A stretch of DNA of 64,000 nucleotides from a virus. The DNA lies in the IMG/VR virus record IMGVR_UViG_3300046501_000132, positions 1 to 64,000 of that record; one strand, given 5' to 3'. Under the pieces are notes generated by a model. The model saw nothing but the letters and a program-made list of their open reading frames with translations, was not told the DNA's origin and did no database searches. The position numbers were made by a program, and so were the translations under genes. This document shows positions 35,666-45,337 of this stretch, in pieces. The stretch's first letter is position 1. Each line of letters opens with the position of its first letter.

Positions 35666-36445
35666 ATGAGCGCACTATTTGGATTGGATAATTACTTCTA
35701 CCACGGCTCCATCCGCCGTTATGTCGCCCTGTTCGGTTCCTTATTCAAGGATGTATATATTCGTCGCGTCGCGGATGATGGTTCTAAAGAAGAATTCATC
35801 AAGGTGCCTATCCGCTACGGTAATGGTAATATGTACTTGAAGGCTCCACAGGATGCCTCCCGCGAGATTAAACAGATCGGCCGGATTCTCCCTGCGATGG
35901 CTTTCAAGCTAGATAATTTCTACAAGGACGTTAGCCGCAAGACTAACCCGATGAACCGTATCCAGAATCCGACTTTCAACGCGGCTGGAAAGCGAAACTA
36001 TCAGTTTAACAGGGTGCCTTACAGCTTTCTATTTGAACTAGAGATCAGAACAAAGAACACGGATGATATGACTCAAATCGTTGAGCAAATCGTCCCGGCA
36101 TTCGATGGCAACCTATCTGTGACTATCCAAGATACCACAGGTGTGGACGTAGAACAAGACATCATCATTTCTGTACAAGAAGTAACGATGGAAGACAACT
36201 TCGATGACGAACAGCAAGAACGTTTGATCGAATGGAAAATTGTATTTGAACTAAAGGGTTTCATCTATAAGCGAACCCTGACTGGTATTGTTGTTAACGA
36301 AGTGGATATCCAATGGGGTGATTCGTTCGATAACATTACTGACCAATTGTCGGTGACGGATCAAGGTACGATCACTGAAGAGCAAGGTGTACTTTCCAAA
36401 CTGACGGAGGTAGTGGATGGTATTGCATCCGCCCCTGCAGACTAA
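35666..36445 (+). CDS. 15: Tail terminator / sheath stabiliser, gp15-like
   Basis: This 259-residue protein begins MSALFGLDNYFYHGSIRRYV. It aligns with T4 gp15 in the RRY(V/A) start, IKVPIRYG, TNPMNRIQNP, IYELSIFTR-like FLFELEIRTKNTDDM and IVEQI. Known: a gp15 hexamer caps the tail tube and sheath before head joining. The length is close to T4 gp15 (272). Confidence 0.88.
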   Translation: MSALFGLDNYFYHGSIRRYVALFGSLFKDVYIRRVADDGSKEEFIKVPIRYGNGNMYLKAPQDASREIKQIGRILPAMAFKLDNFYKDVSRKTNPMNRIQNPTFNAAGKRNYQFNRVPYSFLFELEIRTKNTDDMTQIVEQIVPAFDGNLSVTIQDTTGVDVEQDIIISVQEVTMEDNFDDEQQERLIEWKIVFELKGFIYKRTLTGIVVNEVDIQWGDSFDNITDQLSVTDQGTITEEQGVLSKLTEVVDGIASAPAD

Positions 36446-36463
36446 CAATAATAAGGGAATAAA

Positions 36464-37030
36464 ATGAGTACAATGTCTGAAAGATTGAAAGAGACTCTAG
36501 GGATGCTAGAGAACAAGGGGATTGAGATTAAGAATGTCCCCTCATTTGAAGATGCGGAATCTGATGAAGTGGTTGGCGCTCGTGGCGGCGCCATTATTCC
36601 ATTCGTCCCCAAAGAGATCGCAACATCAATTCCTGAGACTGAAAACTCAGACATTCGTGATGACTATATTACTTCTCGTAATATCACCCACACGTTGATC
36701 GATATGGCCGGCAGCGCGCTACAGGGCGCCCTGGATGTAGCAATCGAAACGCAGCATCCGAAGGCTTACACAGTCTTCAATGAACTCGCTACGACGATGC
36801 GCGGACTATCCAAGGACTTACTTGAGATGCAGAAGATTTACAAAGAAATCTCTGCTGAGAAGAAAGCCGCTCAAGAGGCTGCAAAGAAGGTTGGTGGTGT
36901 GACTAACAACCTTAACATCACGACACACAGCGCCTCTCTGGCAGATGTGTTGAAGATGATTAAGGATGGTGTTGATCCTAACACGATTGATCTAAATTCA
37001 ATTCCAGCTGAGGTGATTGATAATGAGTAA
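36464..37030 (+). CDS. 16: Small terminase subunit, gp16-like
   Basis: This 188-residue protein begins MSTMSERLKETLGMLENKG. The central helical hairpin (LSKDLLEMQKIYKEISAEKK) suits the ring-forming coiled coil of small terminases. It overlaps the large terminase gene by 8 nt from the chosen ATG. Known: gp16 recognises DNA and stimulates gp17. Identity rests on position and helical pattern more than on strong sequence motifs. Confidence 0.78.
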   Translation: MSTMSERLKETLGMLENKGIEIKNVPSFEDAESDEVVGARGGAIIPFVPKEIATSIPETENSDIRDDYITSRNITHTLIDMAGSALQGALDVAIETQHPKAYTVFNELATTMRGLSKDLLEMQKIYKEISAEKKAAQEAAKKVGGVTNNLNITTHSASLADVLKMIKDGVDPNTIDLNSIPAEVIDNE

Positions 37031-38840
37031 GAAAGACGTTCAATTTGCTCCATATAAAGATGGAGGCGGTCACACCTTTCCGCTCCCAGACATCTTCCTA
37101 CCTTATCGGGACACCTATAATGGCAACATTCTGATCAAGAAGGCTTTCGTGAAATCTGAACTAACTGTTCAGCACATTCTGGAAGCCGCTCGTTGCGAAG
37201 CCGATCCAATCTACTTCATCGAGAACTATTGCCGTATTATTTCTCTGGATGAGGGCATCATCCCATTCCGTCTGTTCAAGTATCAGAAGGAAATGATCAA
37301 GATGTACGCGGAAAACCGTTTTAGTCTAACGCTGACCGCGCGTCAGATGGGTAAGACGGCAGCGATGGCAGCGTTTATCTTATGGTTCGCCATCTTCCAT
37401 CCGACTAAGACAATTGCTGTGTTGGCTAATAAGGGTGAACAGGCTCAGGAAATCATGGACCGTATTCGGATGGCCTTTGAATACTTGCCTTTCTTCCTAC
37501 AACACGGTGTGAAGGTTTATAATAAGCGTCGTATTGAATTTGATAACGGATCGGTCATCTTCTCTGCCGCCACGTCTGCCTCTGGTATTCGTGGTCGCTC
37601 TGTTGACCTTTGTTACATCGATGAGGCTGCGTTTATTGAAAACGATTTGACTTTCTACGAATCCACATATCCGGTTATTACGTCTGGTAGCGCGTCGCGC
37701 GTTATTATGACCACGACGCCTCGTGGTGCTCGTGGGATGTTCTATATGCTTTGGCGGGATTCGTTAGCCAATCGCAACTTCTACACTCGATTGGAAGTCT
37801 TATGGGATGCACATCCAAAGCGGGATGAGAAGTGGAAGGAAGAAACGATTGCTAATATTGGTTACTCTCGTTTCGCACAGGAATTTGCTTGTAAGTTCCA
37901 AGGTTCGTCAGGCACCTTAATCCCAACCGAAGTTCTGGAACGGATGGAGTGGATGAATCCTCTTGAAGAAGATGAACACCTGAAGGTATATCTGAAATAT
38001 CAGCACAAGTATGTTCAAGTTGCTGATCCGGAAGATGAGAAGGGCGAACGGATGATCACCGTTCCAGTTCCGCTAACCGCTGAGGATAAACCAAGACGTT
38101 ATATTGCAATTGCTGACCCGGCCGCAGGTTTGGGTCTAGACTACTCTGTTTGTACCGTATTGGATGTTACCGAATATCCATATCGTATTGTAGCCAAGTA
38201 CAGAAACAACAATATTAGTCCGTTATTGTTCCCGCATACCATTCTAAATATATGTATGTCCTATGGTAATTGTCCAGCACTCGTTGAATCTAACAACGAC
38301 GTGGGTGGTCAGGTTACTTACATCTTGTATTACGAATTGGAATATGAGAATGTTATCTTGACGTCAAACTCTGAGCGCGCAATCGGCGGCTTGCGTGAAG
38401 GCGGTAAGGGTAATCAGGCACTACCTGGCGTGCGGACTACCAAGAAGGTTAAATCCATCGGTTGCTCTAACCTCAAGACTCTACTCGAAAATGAGTATTT
38501 GGTTATTGAGGACCAAGAGACCATCGAGGAATTGGGAACATTCATTGCTAAGGGCGCAAGCTACGAGGCGGATGAAGAGTGCCATGACGATACCGTTATG
38601 CCTTTGGTATTGTTCTCTTGGTTCATCAAATCTGAGCTATTCAATGAATACTGCGGTAGCGATATTGTTGTTGATCTATATCAGAGAAACGTCAATAAAG
38701 CGATGGAACAAATCCTGCCATTCGGCTTCATCGAAAGAGCAAACGAGGAAGTTCAAGAGTACCAAGATGTTGTGGGTGGATACTCTATGAACGTAACCGA
38801 GAATAAGGTGATGACGTTTGATGAATGGATGAACACGTAG
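37023..38840 (+). CDS. 17: Large terminase subunit, gp17-like, ending in TAG
   Basis: This 605-residue packaging motor runs from the ATG at 37023; a TTG 6 nt upstream is in frame but poorer. Seen: the ATPase domain with Walker A TARQMGKTAAMA near 105-116 and Walker B CYIDEAAF near 198-205, and a TTTPRG coupling motif. The RNase H-like nuclease begins with IADPAAGLGLD and continues LVESNNDVG. Stop is TAG, and a second TAG follows five codons later. TAG ends are rare here and matter because an amber-reading tRNA is encoded. Confidence 0.93.
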   Translation: MSKKDVQFAPYKDGGGHTFPLPDIFLPYRDTYNGNILIKKAFVKSELTVQHILEAARCEADPIYFIENYCRIISLDEGIIPFRLFKYQKEMIKMYAENRFSLTLTARQMGKTAAMAAFILWFAIFHPTKTIAVLANKGEQAQEIMDRIRMAFEYLPFFLQHGVKVYNKRRIEFDNGSVIFSAATSASGIRGRSVDLCYIDEAAFIENDLTFYESTYPVITSGSASRVIMTTTPRGARGMFYMLWRDSLANRNFYTRLEVLWDAHPKRDEKWKEETIANIGYSRFAQEFACKFQGSSGTLIPTEVLERMEWMNPLEEDEHLKVYLKYQHKYVQVADPEDEKGERMITVPVPLTAEDKPRRYIAIADPAAGLGLDYSVCTVLDVTEYPYRIVAKYRNNNISPLLFPHTILNICMSYGNCPALVESNNDVGGQVTYILYYELEYENVILTSNSERAIGGLREGGKGNQALPGVRTTKKVKSIGCSNLKTLLENEYLVIEDQETIEELGTFIAKGASYEADEECHDDTVMPLVLFSWFIKSELFNEYCGSDIVVDLYQRNVNKAMEQILPFGFIERANEEVQEYQDVVGGYSMNVTENKVMTFDEWMNT

Positions 38841-38843
38841 TCA

Positions 38844-38851
38844 TCTAAATA
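38844..38851 (+). promoter_or_regulatory. Late promoter for the tail sheath
   Basis: TCTAAATA followed by TTACTAGG lies 38 nt before the sheath ATG. Confidence 0.6.
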
Positions 38852-38889
38852 TTACTAGGTTACACATTAACACTGATAAAGGAAAGATA

Positions 38890-40743
38890 ATGCTATTCTT
38901 GTCACCAGCCGTCCTTACTTCTGAGGACGATCAAACCCTATATACCCTGCAGGTGGCCAATAAAGTTGGCGCTATTGCAGGTGCTTTCCAATGGGGTCCG
39001 GTGGACACGCCGACCCTAATTACAAATGGCGAAAAGGAATTCACCACGAAGTTCGGTATTCCAGATAACGCAACATACAAGTATGTGATGCCGCTGCTTG
39101 ACTTCTTCAGCTACATGAACACTGCTTATGTAGTTCGTCAAGTTGGTACAACTGCGCGGAATGCTTTCCCCACTGGACAAACTGCTCAGCTAATCAAGAA
39201 CGACGATGCATTTGAACACGCTTCGCTAACTGGCGCTGACTTCATTGCTAAGTTCCCTGGTACGGCTGGTAACGGCCTATCGGTTGTTCTATTGAGCAAT
39301 TCCACGTTCGTTGGACACGAGCTAGCCAACCGCTTCACTTATGCTCCGCTAGCAGAAGAATATAACATCGCCGTTGTGGACACGACTGGTTATTGGACCG
39401 GAACTGCTGCTCGCAAGCAAAAGGAACGTCTAGTTGTTACTGGTACTGCCTCGGGTACGTCTTTGACTATCTTCGGCGTTCCTGTGACAGTTGCTGCTTC
39501 GGATACGGCTGCTCAAGTGGCTGCTAAGATCGGAGCAACTGCCGGTTTCCTAGCACTATTCGATACCGTGACCGTTTCTGGTAATATCGTTACCTACACA
39601 GAAAAGGTTGCTGGGTACTCTGCTGTCACCCCCGCCCCAGCAACGCAAGTTGGTTTGTCTTTCACGACCGACATCGTTGACCCAGGTAGCCTAGGCGGTG
39701 TGCTAGAAACGTATGAGTTGATGGAAGGCGTGACTACTGCTCGCTTTGCGGATGGCACTGTGAAATACTTTGCTGATGCGATCAACCAAGGTTCTAAGTA
39801 CATTCGCGTTGCTGATAAGAGTATTGCTCTATCTGCACGTACTGTGACTCTAACAGGCGGTGTGGATGACCAAACTGTTACGGTTTCTACTGGTTTCCAA
39901 CTATTGAGCAACCGTGAAGCCTACGACATTCAGTTCCTTATCGCTCCTGACGTAACCGAAGCCGAACAAAAGGCAATCATCGACGTGGCTGAAACCCGTG
40001 GTGACTGCATGCCGTTCGTGGCTCCGCGTATGGCTGACGTTGTGAACAACAAGGGTGGTGAAGTTGCTGCTGTTCGTGACTGGCGTCTGAATCGTCTAAA
40101 CAAGGATTCTAACTACGGTTTCGCAGTGGATAACTGGGGTTATATGTACGATAAGTACAACGATGTATACCGCTGGATTCCTGCAACGGGTGGCACGGCT
40201 GGTATCTTCGGTCGCACATTCGTTAACCAAGACCCGTGGATTTCTCCTGCCGGTCTGAATCGTGGTAAGTATAAGAACTACACTAAGATGGCTTGGTCTG
40301 CATCTGAAGAAGATCGCAATGCTTTGTACCCTTACGGTATCAATAGCATCGTTACCTTCCCTGCTGAGGGTATCGTTCTATTCGGTGATAAGACGCTAAC
40401 TCAACGTCCATCGGCATTCAGCCGCGTGAACGTGCGTTGGGCCTTCATCGTTGCGAAGCAATCTGTGGCTGCTATGGCTCGTTACTACTTGTTCGAAATT
40501 AACGATGAGCAAACTCGTTCGCAATTCGTGAACGCCGCTCGTCCGTTCCTTCGTAACATGATGAACCGCCGCGCCTTTGAGGACTTCCGCGTTATCTGTA
40601 ACGAGACGAACAACGATGGTGAAACACGACTACAGAACAAGATGGTGGTTCAGCTTCTATTGAAGCCGACATACTCTATCAACTGGGTGGTGCTAAACCT
40701 ATCTGCAATTCGTCCGGACGTGGCCTTCACCGAAAGCGAATAA
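38890..40743 (+). CDS. 18: Tail sheath protein, gp18-like
   Basis: This 617-residue contractile sheath subunit begins MLFLSPAVLTSEDDQTLYTL. Seen: the N-terminal arm, a variable Ser/Thr/Val-rich insertion around residues 180-260, and the conserved C-terminal sheath core with RVNVRWAFIVAKQSV, TRSQFVNAARPFL and the EDFRVICNETNN strand. Known: subunits stack on gp19 and contract on infection. It is close to T4 gp18 (659). A hairpin follows. Confidence 0.93.
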   Translation: MLFLSPAVLTSEDDQTLYTLQVANKVGAIAGAFQWGPVDTPTLITNGEKEFTTKFGIPDNATYKYVMPLLDFFSYMNTAYVVRQVGTTARNAFPTGQTAQLIKNDDAFEHASLTGADFIAKFPGTAGNGLSVVLLSNSTFVGHELANRFTYAPLAEEYNIAVVDTTGYWTGTAARKQKERLVVTGTASGTSLTIFGVPVTVAASDTAAQVAAKIGATAGFLALFDTVTVSGNIVTYTEKVAGYSAVTPAPATQVGLSFTTDIVDPGSLGGVLETYELMEGVTTARFADGTVKYFADAINQGSKYIRVADKSIALSARTVTLTGGVDDQTVTVSTGFQLLSNREAYDIQFLIAPDVTEAEQKAIIDVAETRGDCMPFVAPRMADVVNNKGGEVAAVRDWRLNRLNKDSNYGFAVDNWGYMYDKYNDVYRWIPATGGTAGIFGRTFVNQDPWISPAGLNRGKYKNYTKMAWSASEEDRNALYPYGINSIVTFPAEGIVLFGDKTLTQRPSAFSRVNVRWAFIVAKQSVAAMARYYLFEINDEQTRSQFVNAARPFLRNMMNRRAFEDFRVICNETNNDGETRLQNKMVVQLLLKPTYSINWVVLNLSAIRPDVAFTESE

Positions 40744-40749
40744 TTGAAC

Positions 40750-40769
40750 GAAGGGGAGAAATCCCCTTC
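40750..40769 (+). terminator. Hairpin after the sheath gene
   Basis: GAAGGGG and CCCCTTC enclose AGAAAT. No T run follows, so termination would be partial. Confidence 0.5.
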
Positions 40770-40788
40770 AACTAAATAAGGATTAAAC

Positions 40789-41316
40789 ATGCAGATTTCT
40801 CAATTGCGCCAAGCTGTAAAGTCTGGTCTAGTTCGTTCGAACCGTTGGCGTGTCACAGTCAACTTCCCTGGCTATGCCGGTTCGGGCGCTGACGGACAAC
40901 AAGCTTCTTTGCTAGCACGTACCACTAATACCCCTCCTTCTCAGGTCGGTGTTATTGATCTTACTTGGGGTGGTCGTAATCTACCGATCCCTGGGGATCG
41001 TACCTATGAAGAATTCACTGTGACGTTTATCGGCGTCAACGATATGAATGTGTACAACGCATTCCTACGTTGGTCTGAAAACATCAATGGTTCTGATTCT
41101 AACAAGGGTCTGACTGACCTTGATCTGATCATGAACGATATCCAACTTGAACTGTTGGACGTAAATGATACCGTGACGAAGACTTACCTGCTACACGACG
41201 CATGGCCCGCTACGGTCGGCCAGATGTCGATGGACTCTGGTGAAATGGATGGTTACTCGCAATACGATGTAACTTTCCGCTATGTGTCTTACACACAGCC
41301 GAACATCACGCTATAA
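40789..41316 (+). CDS. 19: Tail tube protein, gp19-like
   Basis: This 175-residue tube subunit begins MQISQLRQAVKSGLVRSNRW. It shows the gp19 fold: a conserved EEFTVTFIGVNDMNVYNAFL strand-helix and a C-terminal strand (YDVTFRYVSYTQPN). Known: gp19 hexamers stack into the inner tube through which DNA passes. The length is close to T4 gp19 (163). AAGGA precedes the ATG. Confidence 0.92.
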   Translation: MQISQLRQAVKSGLVRSNRWRVTVNFPGYAGSGADGQQASLLARTTNTPPSQVGVIDLTWGGRNLPIPGDRTYEEFTVTFIGVNDMNVYNAFLRWSENINGSDSNKGLTDLDLIMNDIQLELLDVNDTVTKTYLLHDAWPATVGQMSMDSGEMDGYSQYDVTFRYVSYTQPNITL

Positions 41317-41331
41317 TGCATTAGTATGACG

Positions 41332-41353
41332 GGAGGGACTTTGTGGTCCCTCC
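41332..41353 (+). terminator. Hairpin after the tube gene
   Basis: GGAGGGAC and GTCCCTCC enclose TTTGTG, directly before the late promoter CCTAAATA. Confidence 0.6.
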
Positions 41354-41359
41354 TAAATA
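41352..41359 (+). promoter_or_regulatory. Late promoter for the portal gene
   Basis: CCTAAATACTAG begins at 41352, 28 nt before the portal ATG. It is the closest of the set to the extended T4 late element. Confidence 0.6.
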
Positions 41360-41386
41360 CTAGTAACAAGTTTAACAAGGGCAATT

Positions 41387-43054
41387 ATGGCTAAATCATC
41401 ATTTCGCAATTCATTCGCTCGTCTGTTCCTAGGGGCAGAAGTTGAGAATCCGGAACGCGAAGAAGAACAAAAAATCATCGAACGTCAGACACTGGTAGCG
41501 GTCGACAACGATGATGCAGCCGATCTTGTTGATGTAAGTCATTACTATGCTTCTGGTTACACCAACCAACTTGATCTACGGAATCAAGCAGAAGTCATTA
41601 ATGAATATCGCTCTATGTCCGTTCACTCTGAAGTGGACAAGGCAATTGACGATATCATCAACGAAGCTGTTATGTCCGATGCTGATGAGTATCCCGTAGA
41701 AATCAAAATTAAGGAATCTGAAAACGTTTCTGATGAGACGAAAGATAAGATCACCAAAGAGTTTGATTCTTTGATGCGGATGCTTAATTTTGATCTTCGC
41801 TCTTACGAAATTTACAAGCAATTCTATGTGGATGGTAGACTCTACTACCACAAGATCATCGACCCGGATAAGCCTAAGAAGGGTATCTTGAAGTTGGTGA
41901 ATCTCGATCCACGTGCTATCAAGAAGATTAAGGAAATTCAGACCGAGACTGATCCGGCAACTAAGATTGACCGCATTACTGCCTCGCGCTCTTACTTCCT
42001 ATATGACCCAACATTTGCTAACGCTTCCAGTTCTGGAAACGGGAACCGTCTGAGTCTCGGATCGCGCGTGCACCAAGCTCTCGAAATGAGCCTAGATTCG
42101 GTCGCATTCGTTCACAGCGGTATTATCTCGGGTGACTCTGGAAACGTTATCCTAGGCCATCTAGAAAAGGCTAGGAAGCCCCTTAATAACCTGCGTATGC
42201 TAGAGGATGCAGCGGTGATCTACCGGATTACACGCGCGCCTGAACGTCGTATTTTCTATGTGGACGTTGGCTCACTGCCTAAGAAGGGTGCTGAAGAATA
42301 CATGATGAGTCTGATCAATAAATATCGGACTAAATTGGTGTATGATGGTAACACAGGTAAAGTAAAGGGCAATTCTCATCAAGTGTCTATGATGGAAGAC
42401 TACTGGCTGCCTCGTCGTGAGGGCGGTCGTGGTACAGAAATCACCACTCTACCTGCCGGTGAGAACCTGAACCAAATTGAGGACTTGCGTTATTTCCAAA
42501 AGCGTCTTTTGGAAAGCCTGAATGTCCCTAAGTCAAGACTAGAAAATGAAGCGACCATTTCGATTGGTAACCGTGCTACGGAAATCAACCGGGATGAAAT
42601 CAAGTTCAATAAGTTTGTACAGCGCCTACGTCGCCGTTTCAACAACTTATTCATTGATCTACTTCGCACTCAGCTAATCTTGAAGGGCATCACAACTGCT
42701 GATGATTGGGATGAATTCGTTCTACCTCTGCTAACCTTCGAATATGCTTCTGACACATTTGTGAAGGAAGAACAAGAAGCCCAGATCATGGAGAACCGCC
42801 TAGCGGCTCTTGATCAGGCTGATCCGTATGTCGGCAAGTATTTCTCAAAGAAAACTGTTCAACGTAAGATTTTGCGTATGAGTGAGTCAGAAATTGAGGA
42901 TGAACAAAAGCTGATCGACAGTGAAGTGAAGGATGGACACTACATGGACCCCGAAGACCAACGCGACTTCGATGCAGGCATCCATGACAATCAAATCGAC
43001 GCTCAAGTGAAATTGGCCAAGGCGACTCGTCCGCCTGCGCCTCCACGGAAATAA
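41387..43054 (+). CDS. 20: Portal protein, gp20-like
   Basis: This 555-residue protein forms the dodecameric vertex through which DNA is packaged. Seen: the T4-type core EYRSMSVHSEVDKAIDDIIN, RRIFYVDVGSLPKKGAEEYM and the conserved YWLPRREGGRGTEITTLP segment. The long helical C-terminus ends with a Pro-rich tail (RPPAPPRK). The length is close to T4 gp20 (524). The prohead core genes follow at once. Confidence 0.95.
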   Translation: MAKSSFRNSFARLFLGAEVENPEREEEQKIIERQTLVAVDNDDAADLVDVSHYYASGYTNQLDLRNQAEVINEYRSMSVHSEVDKAIDDIINEAVMSDADEYPVEIKIKESENVSDETKDKITKEFDSLMRMLNFDLRSYEIYKQFYVDGRLYYHKIIDPDKPKKGILKLVNLDPRAIKKIKEIQTETDPATKIDRITASRSYFLYDPTFANASSSGNGNRLSLGSRVHQALEMSLDSVAFVHSGIISGDSGNVILGHLEKARKPLNNLRMLEDAAVIYRITRAPERRIFYVDVGSLPKKGAEEYMMSLINKYRTKLVYDGNTGKVKGNSHQVSMMEDYWLPRREGGRGTEITTLPAGENLNQIEDLRYFQKRLLESLNVPKSRLENEATISIGNRATEINRDEIKFNKFVQRLRRRFNNLFIDLLRTQLILKGITTADDWDEFVLPLLTFEYASDTFVKEEQEAQIMENRLAALDQADPYVGKYFSKKTVQRKILRMSESEIEDEQKLIDSEVKDGHYMDPEDQRDFDAGIHDNQIDAQVKLAKATRPPAPPRK

Positions 43055-43062
43055 GGACTCAA

Positions 43063-43227
43063 ATGGAAAAGCAAGACATTATCAAATCGTTTCTCTCTAC
43101 AGAAACAACTAAGGTAGATGAAGCTAAGGCGGCGCTGCGCGCCCTGTTGGATGCTCGCGCTGCCCAGTTCCGCGCAGATACGACTAAGTTTGTAGCCAAT
43201 TCTCTCTTTGAATCAAAAGGGGAATAA
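43063..43227 (+). CDS. 67: Small prohead core protein, gp67-like
   Basis: A 54-residue gene between portal and protease, which is where T4 encodes gp67. The product begins MEKQDIIKSFLSTETTKVDE and is wholly helical and highly charged. The ATG is at 43063 and the stop lies 3 nt before the protease ATG. Known: gp67 is a scaffold component cleaved by gp21. The call rests on position, size and composition. Confidence 0.7.
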   Translation: MEKQDIIKSFLSTETTKVDEAKAALRALLDARAAQFRADTTKFVANSLFESKGE

Positions 43228-43230
43228 GCC

Positions 43231-43848
43231 ATGATGCTACTGCGCGAATGGGCGCCTAATATGGAAACCTTGACCGAGAATACAGAGTCCGGAAAGGTTC
43301 TATATTTGGAAGGTCCGATGATCATGACCGAAGCGAAAAACCGCAATGGTCGTATCTATGAAAAGGCTATGATGGAAGCGTCTGTAGAATCTTACATGCG
43401 TGACTATGTACAAGCTAACCGTGCTGTGGGTGAATTGAACCACCCCACGTATCCGTTCCCTAATATCAAAGAAGCTGCTGTTTATATTGAATCTCTTCAA
43501 TGGCAGGGCAACAATGTTATTGGTAAAGCACGCGTACTAAATAATATTCACGGACAACAAATTAAATCGCTGGTCGAAGCCGGATTCAAGATGGGCATGT
43601 CGACACGCGGTCTTGGTAATGTAGTTGAACGTTCCGGGACTAAATTTGTTAAAGATTATATGCTGAACGCCATTGATGCGGTGGATATGCCTTCGGGACA
43701 AATCTGCTACATGAACGCTCTACGCGAATCCACAGAGTGGGTCCAAGAAGGCGGTATTTGGGTTGAGAAGGCAAATCAAGAAAAGGCTATGGCTGTGTTC
43801 TTGGAACTGTTCGAACAATACATCCACGATCTAAAGAAGGCTAAATAA
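43231..43848 (+). CDS. 21: Prohead core protease, gp21-like
   Basis: This 205-residue serine protease matures the prohead by cutting scaffold and capsid proteins. Seen: catalytic His in GELNHPTYPF and Ser in GMSTRGLGN, and the T4-like start LREWAPNMETLTEN with YLEGPMIMTEAKNRNGR. The length matches T4 gp21 (212). It is flanked by the core gene at 43063 and the capsid-region genes. Confidence 0.92.
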   Translation: MMLLREWAPNMETLTENTESGKVLYLEGPMIMTEAKNRNGRIYEKAMMEASVESYMRDYVQANRAVGELNHPTYPFPNIKEAAVYIESLQWQGNNVIGKARVLNNIHGQQIKSLVEAGFKMGMSTRGLGNVVERSGTKFVKDYMLNAIDAVDMPSGQICYMNALRESTEWVQEGGIWVEKANQEKAMAVFLELFEQYIHDLKKAK

Positions 43849-43849
43849 A

Positions 43850-44305
43850 ATGGGTACATTTGCTAATCTGATGCTGGAAAATGCTGATGAGAAAAAGCGT
43901 CTAGCCTATGCTCATGCGATGGCTCAACACACCAGCGAAAAAGAAGGTGTTGTTCAGCACGTCAACAAGCATAAAGAAACCGGGAAGCATTACGTCAGCG
44001 ATTGGTATGACCATGAAGAAACCGTTGCTAGTTATAGCAAGGGTAAGCTACGTGAATCCACCGAAGTCAATGATATTAGAGAGCGTTCTGAATACGCTGC
44101 TAATCAGCACCTAGCTGCGGCTGCTGGTAAGGCCCATGAACCTGCTAAGGTTGGTGACACAATTCACTACACTAACGATGCTGGACATAAGCAAAAGGAA
44201 ACTGTTGCTCGTGATCTAGGCAATAAGCGTTATGGGGTGATCACCAAGGACGGAAGCAAGTTTTCTGTTCATCACAACCAAATCCATCAGATCGACAGAA
44301 GCTGA
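43850..44305 (+). CDS. Hypothetical protein of the head module
   Basis: This 151-residue protein begins MGTFANLMLENADEKKRLAY. It is rich in His, Lys and Glu (HVNKHKETGKHYVSDWYDHE), with a small beta-barrel-like C-terminus (GDTIHYTNDAGHKQKETVA). It lies one base after the protease and before the scaffold, so a core or internal head role is likely but unproven. The ATG follows the protease TAA directly. Confidence 0.65.
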   Translation: MGTFANLMLENADEKKRLAYAHAMAQHTSEKEGVVQHVNKHKETGKHYVSDWYDHEETVASYSKGKLRESTEVNDIRERSEYAANQHLAAAAGKAHEPAKVGDTIHYTNDAGHKQKETVARDLGNKRYGVITKDGSKFSVHHNQIHQIDRS

Positions 44306-44314
44306 TAGAGCCAA

Positions 44315-44322
44315 TCTAAATA
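44315..44322 (+). promoter_or_regulatory. Late promoter for the scaffold gene
   Basis: TCTAAATAGATATAAC begins at 44315, 30 nt before the scaffold ATG. Confidence 0.6.
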
Positions 44323-44351
44323 GATATAACCGATATTAAGGAACCACTGAA

Positions 44352-45224
44352 ATGGAACTACTTAAAGCACTATTCGAAAACGCTGAACTACCTACCGACT
44401 TCAAGGAAAAGACAACTACTCTTTTCGAAGCCGCTGTGGATGAGCGTGTTAAGGTTGAACTAGCCACCCTACAAGAATCTTTCGATGTTAAGCTAACAGA
44501 AGCCAAGGAAACTTTCGCTGCTGAAGCTGTTGCTAAGATTGATGCTGTTGTGGAAGCCACCGTCCTAGAATGGGCCAAGGAAAATGCAGTTGCTCTTGAT
44601 TCTGAAGTCAAGGGTCAAATCGCTGAATCTTTCCTACAAGGTCTAAAGGGCGTGTTTGAAAAGGCTGATATTGAACTCAGCGGTGATACGGCGGGTAAGG
44701 AACTAGTTAAGCTACAAGAACAAAATGCTGAACTTGCTAAGCAAGCAGAAGCCGATAAGGCCGCTCTGGTTGAAGCACAGACTCAGCTAGTACAAATTAA
44801 GATCAAGGATATTATCGAACAAGTTACCGAAGGTCTTGCAGATACTCAGGCTCACCGCGTTGCTAAGCTATGCGAAGCCTTTGATTTCAAGTCTGAAGAT
44901 GACTTCCGCGCTAAGGCCGCTCTAGTGGTTGAAGCTGTTGGCGGCATCAAGGGTACTCAGAATGCTGATGGTACGACTATCGCTGTGACTTCTAGCACTG
45001 GTGTTGTTTCCGACAAGGTTACTCCTACCGGCACTGAGAATGAAGACGGCGAACTAGTAACCAAGCCAACAGGCGCGGCTGTTCCTTCTGCTGAAGGTGA
45101 CAATGGAACCCCGAAGGAAAACAAGGGTGACCCGGTACGCGAAGCCTATGAACTAAATCGTGATACGTATGCTCCGCATTTCGAATCCGATCTAGTGGCT
45201 GAAGCTCTGAAGCTGTTCAAGTAA
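44352..45224 (+). CDS. 22: Scaffold protein, gp22-like
   Basis: This 290-residue protein is almost entirely helical and very rich in Glu, Lys and Ala, as expected for the T4-type assembly core. It begins MELLKALFENAELPTDFKEK and ends ESDLVAEALKLFK. A short Thr/Gly-rich linker lies at about residues 200-255. Known: gp22 forms the prohead core and is degraded by gp21. The length is close to T4 gp22 (269). Confidence 0.88.
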   Translation: MELLKALFENAELPTDFKEKTTTLFEAAVDERVKVELATLQESFDVKLTEAKETFAAEAVAKIDAVVEATVLEWAKENAVALDSEVKGQIAESFLQGLKGVFEKADIELSGDTAGKELVKLQEQNAELAKQAEADKAALVEAQTQLVQIKIKDIIEQVTEGLADTQAHRVAKLCEAFDFKSEDDFRAKAALVVEAVGGIKGTQNADGTTIAVTSSTGVVSDKVTPTGTENEDGELVTKPTGAAVPSAEGDNGTPKENKGDPVREAYELNRDTYAPHFESDLVAEALKLFK

Positions 45225-45233
45225 TATCTACAG

Positions 45234-45241
45234 TCTAAATA
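45234..45241 (+). promoter_or_regulatory. Late promoter 1 of 3 before the capsid gene
   Basis: TCTAAATAGTT lies just after the scaffold stop, 222 nt before the capsid ATG. Confidence 0.55.
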
Positions 45242-45272
45242 GTTTTGTAGCGAACGGGAAGTTAGGTTCGCA

Positions 45273-45291
45273 CGGGGAGTGAACCTCCCCG
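45273..45291 (+). terminator. Hairpin between scaffold and capsid genes
   Basis: CGGGGAG and CTCCCCG enclose TGAAC. No T run follows. Confidence 0.5.
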
Positions 45292-45311
45292 CCTATTTGA
45301 GATTCAATCTA

Positions 45312-45319
45312 ACTAAATA
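45312..45319 (+). promoter_or_regulatory. Late promoter 2 of 3 before the capsid gene
   Basis: ACTAAATAGATAG begins at 45312, followed by a second hairpin at 45338. Confidence 0.5.
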
Positions 45320-45337
45320 GATAGTAGATAGGAATCA

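Noticed and set aside
40771-40778. Late promoter ACTAAATA before the tail tube gene
   Set aside because: It ends only 10 nt before the ATG, so transcripts from it would lack a proper leader; counted as doubtful and not listed as a promoter.
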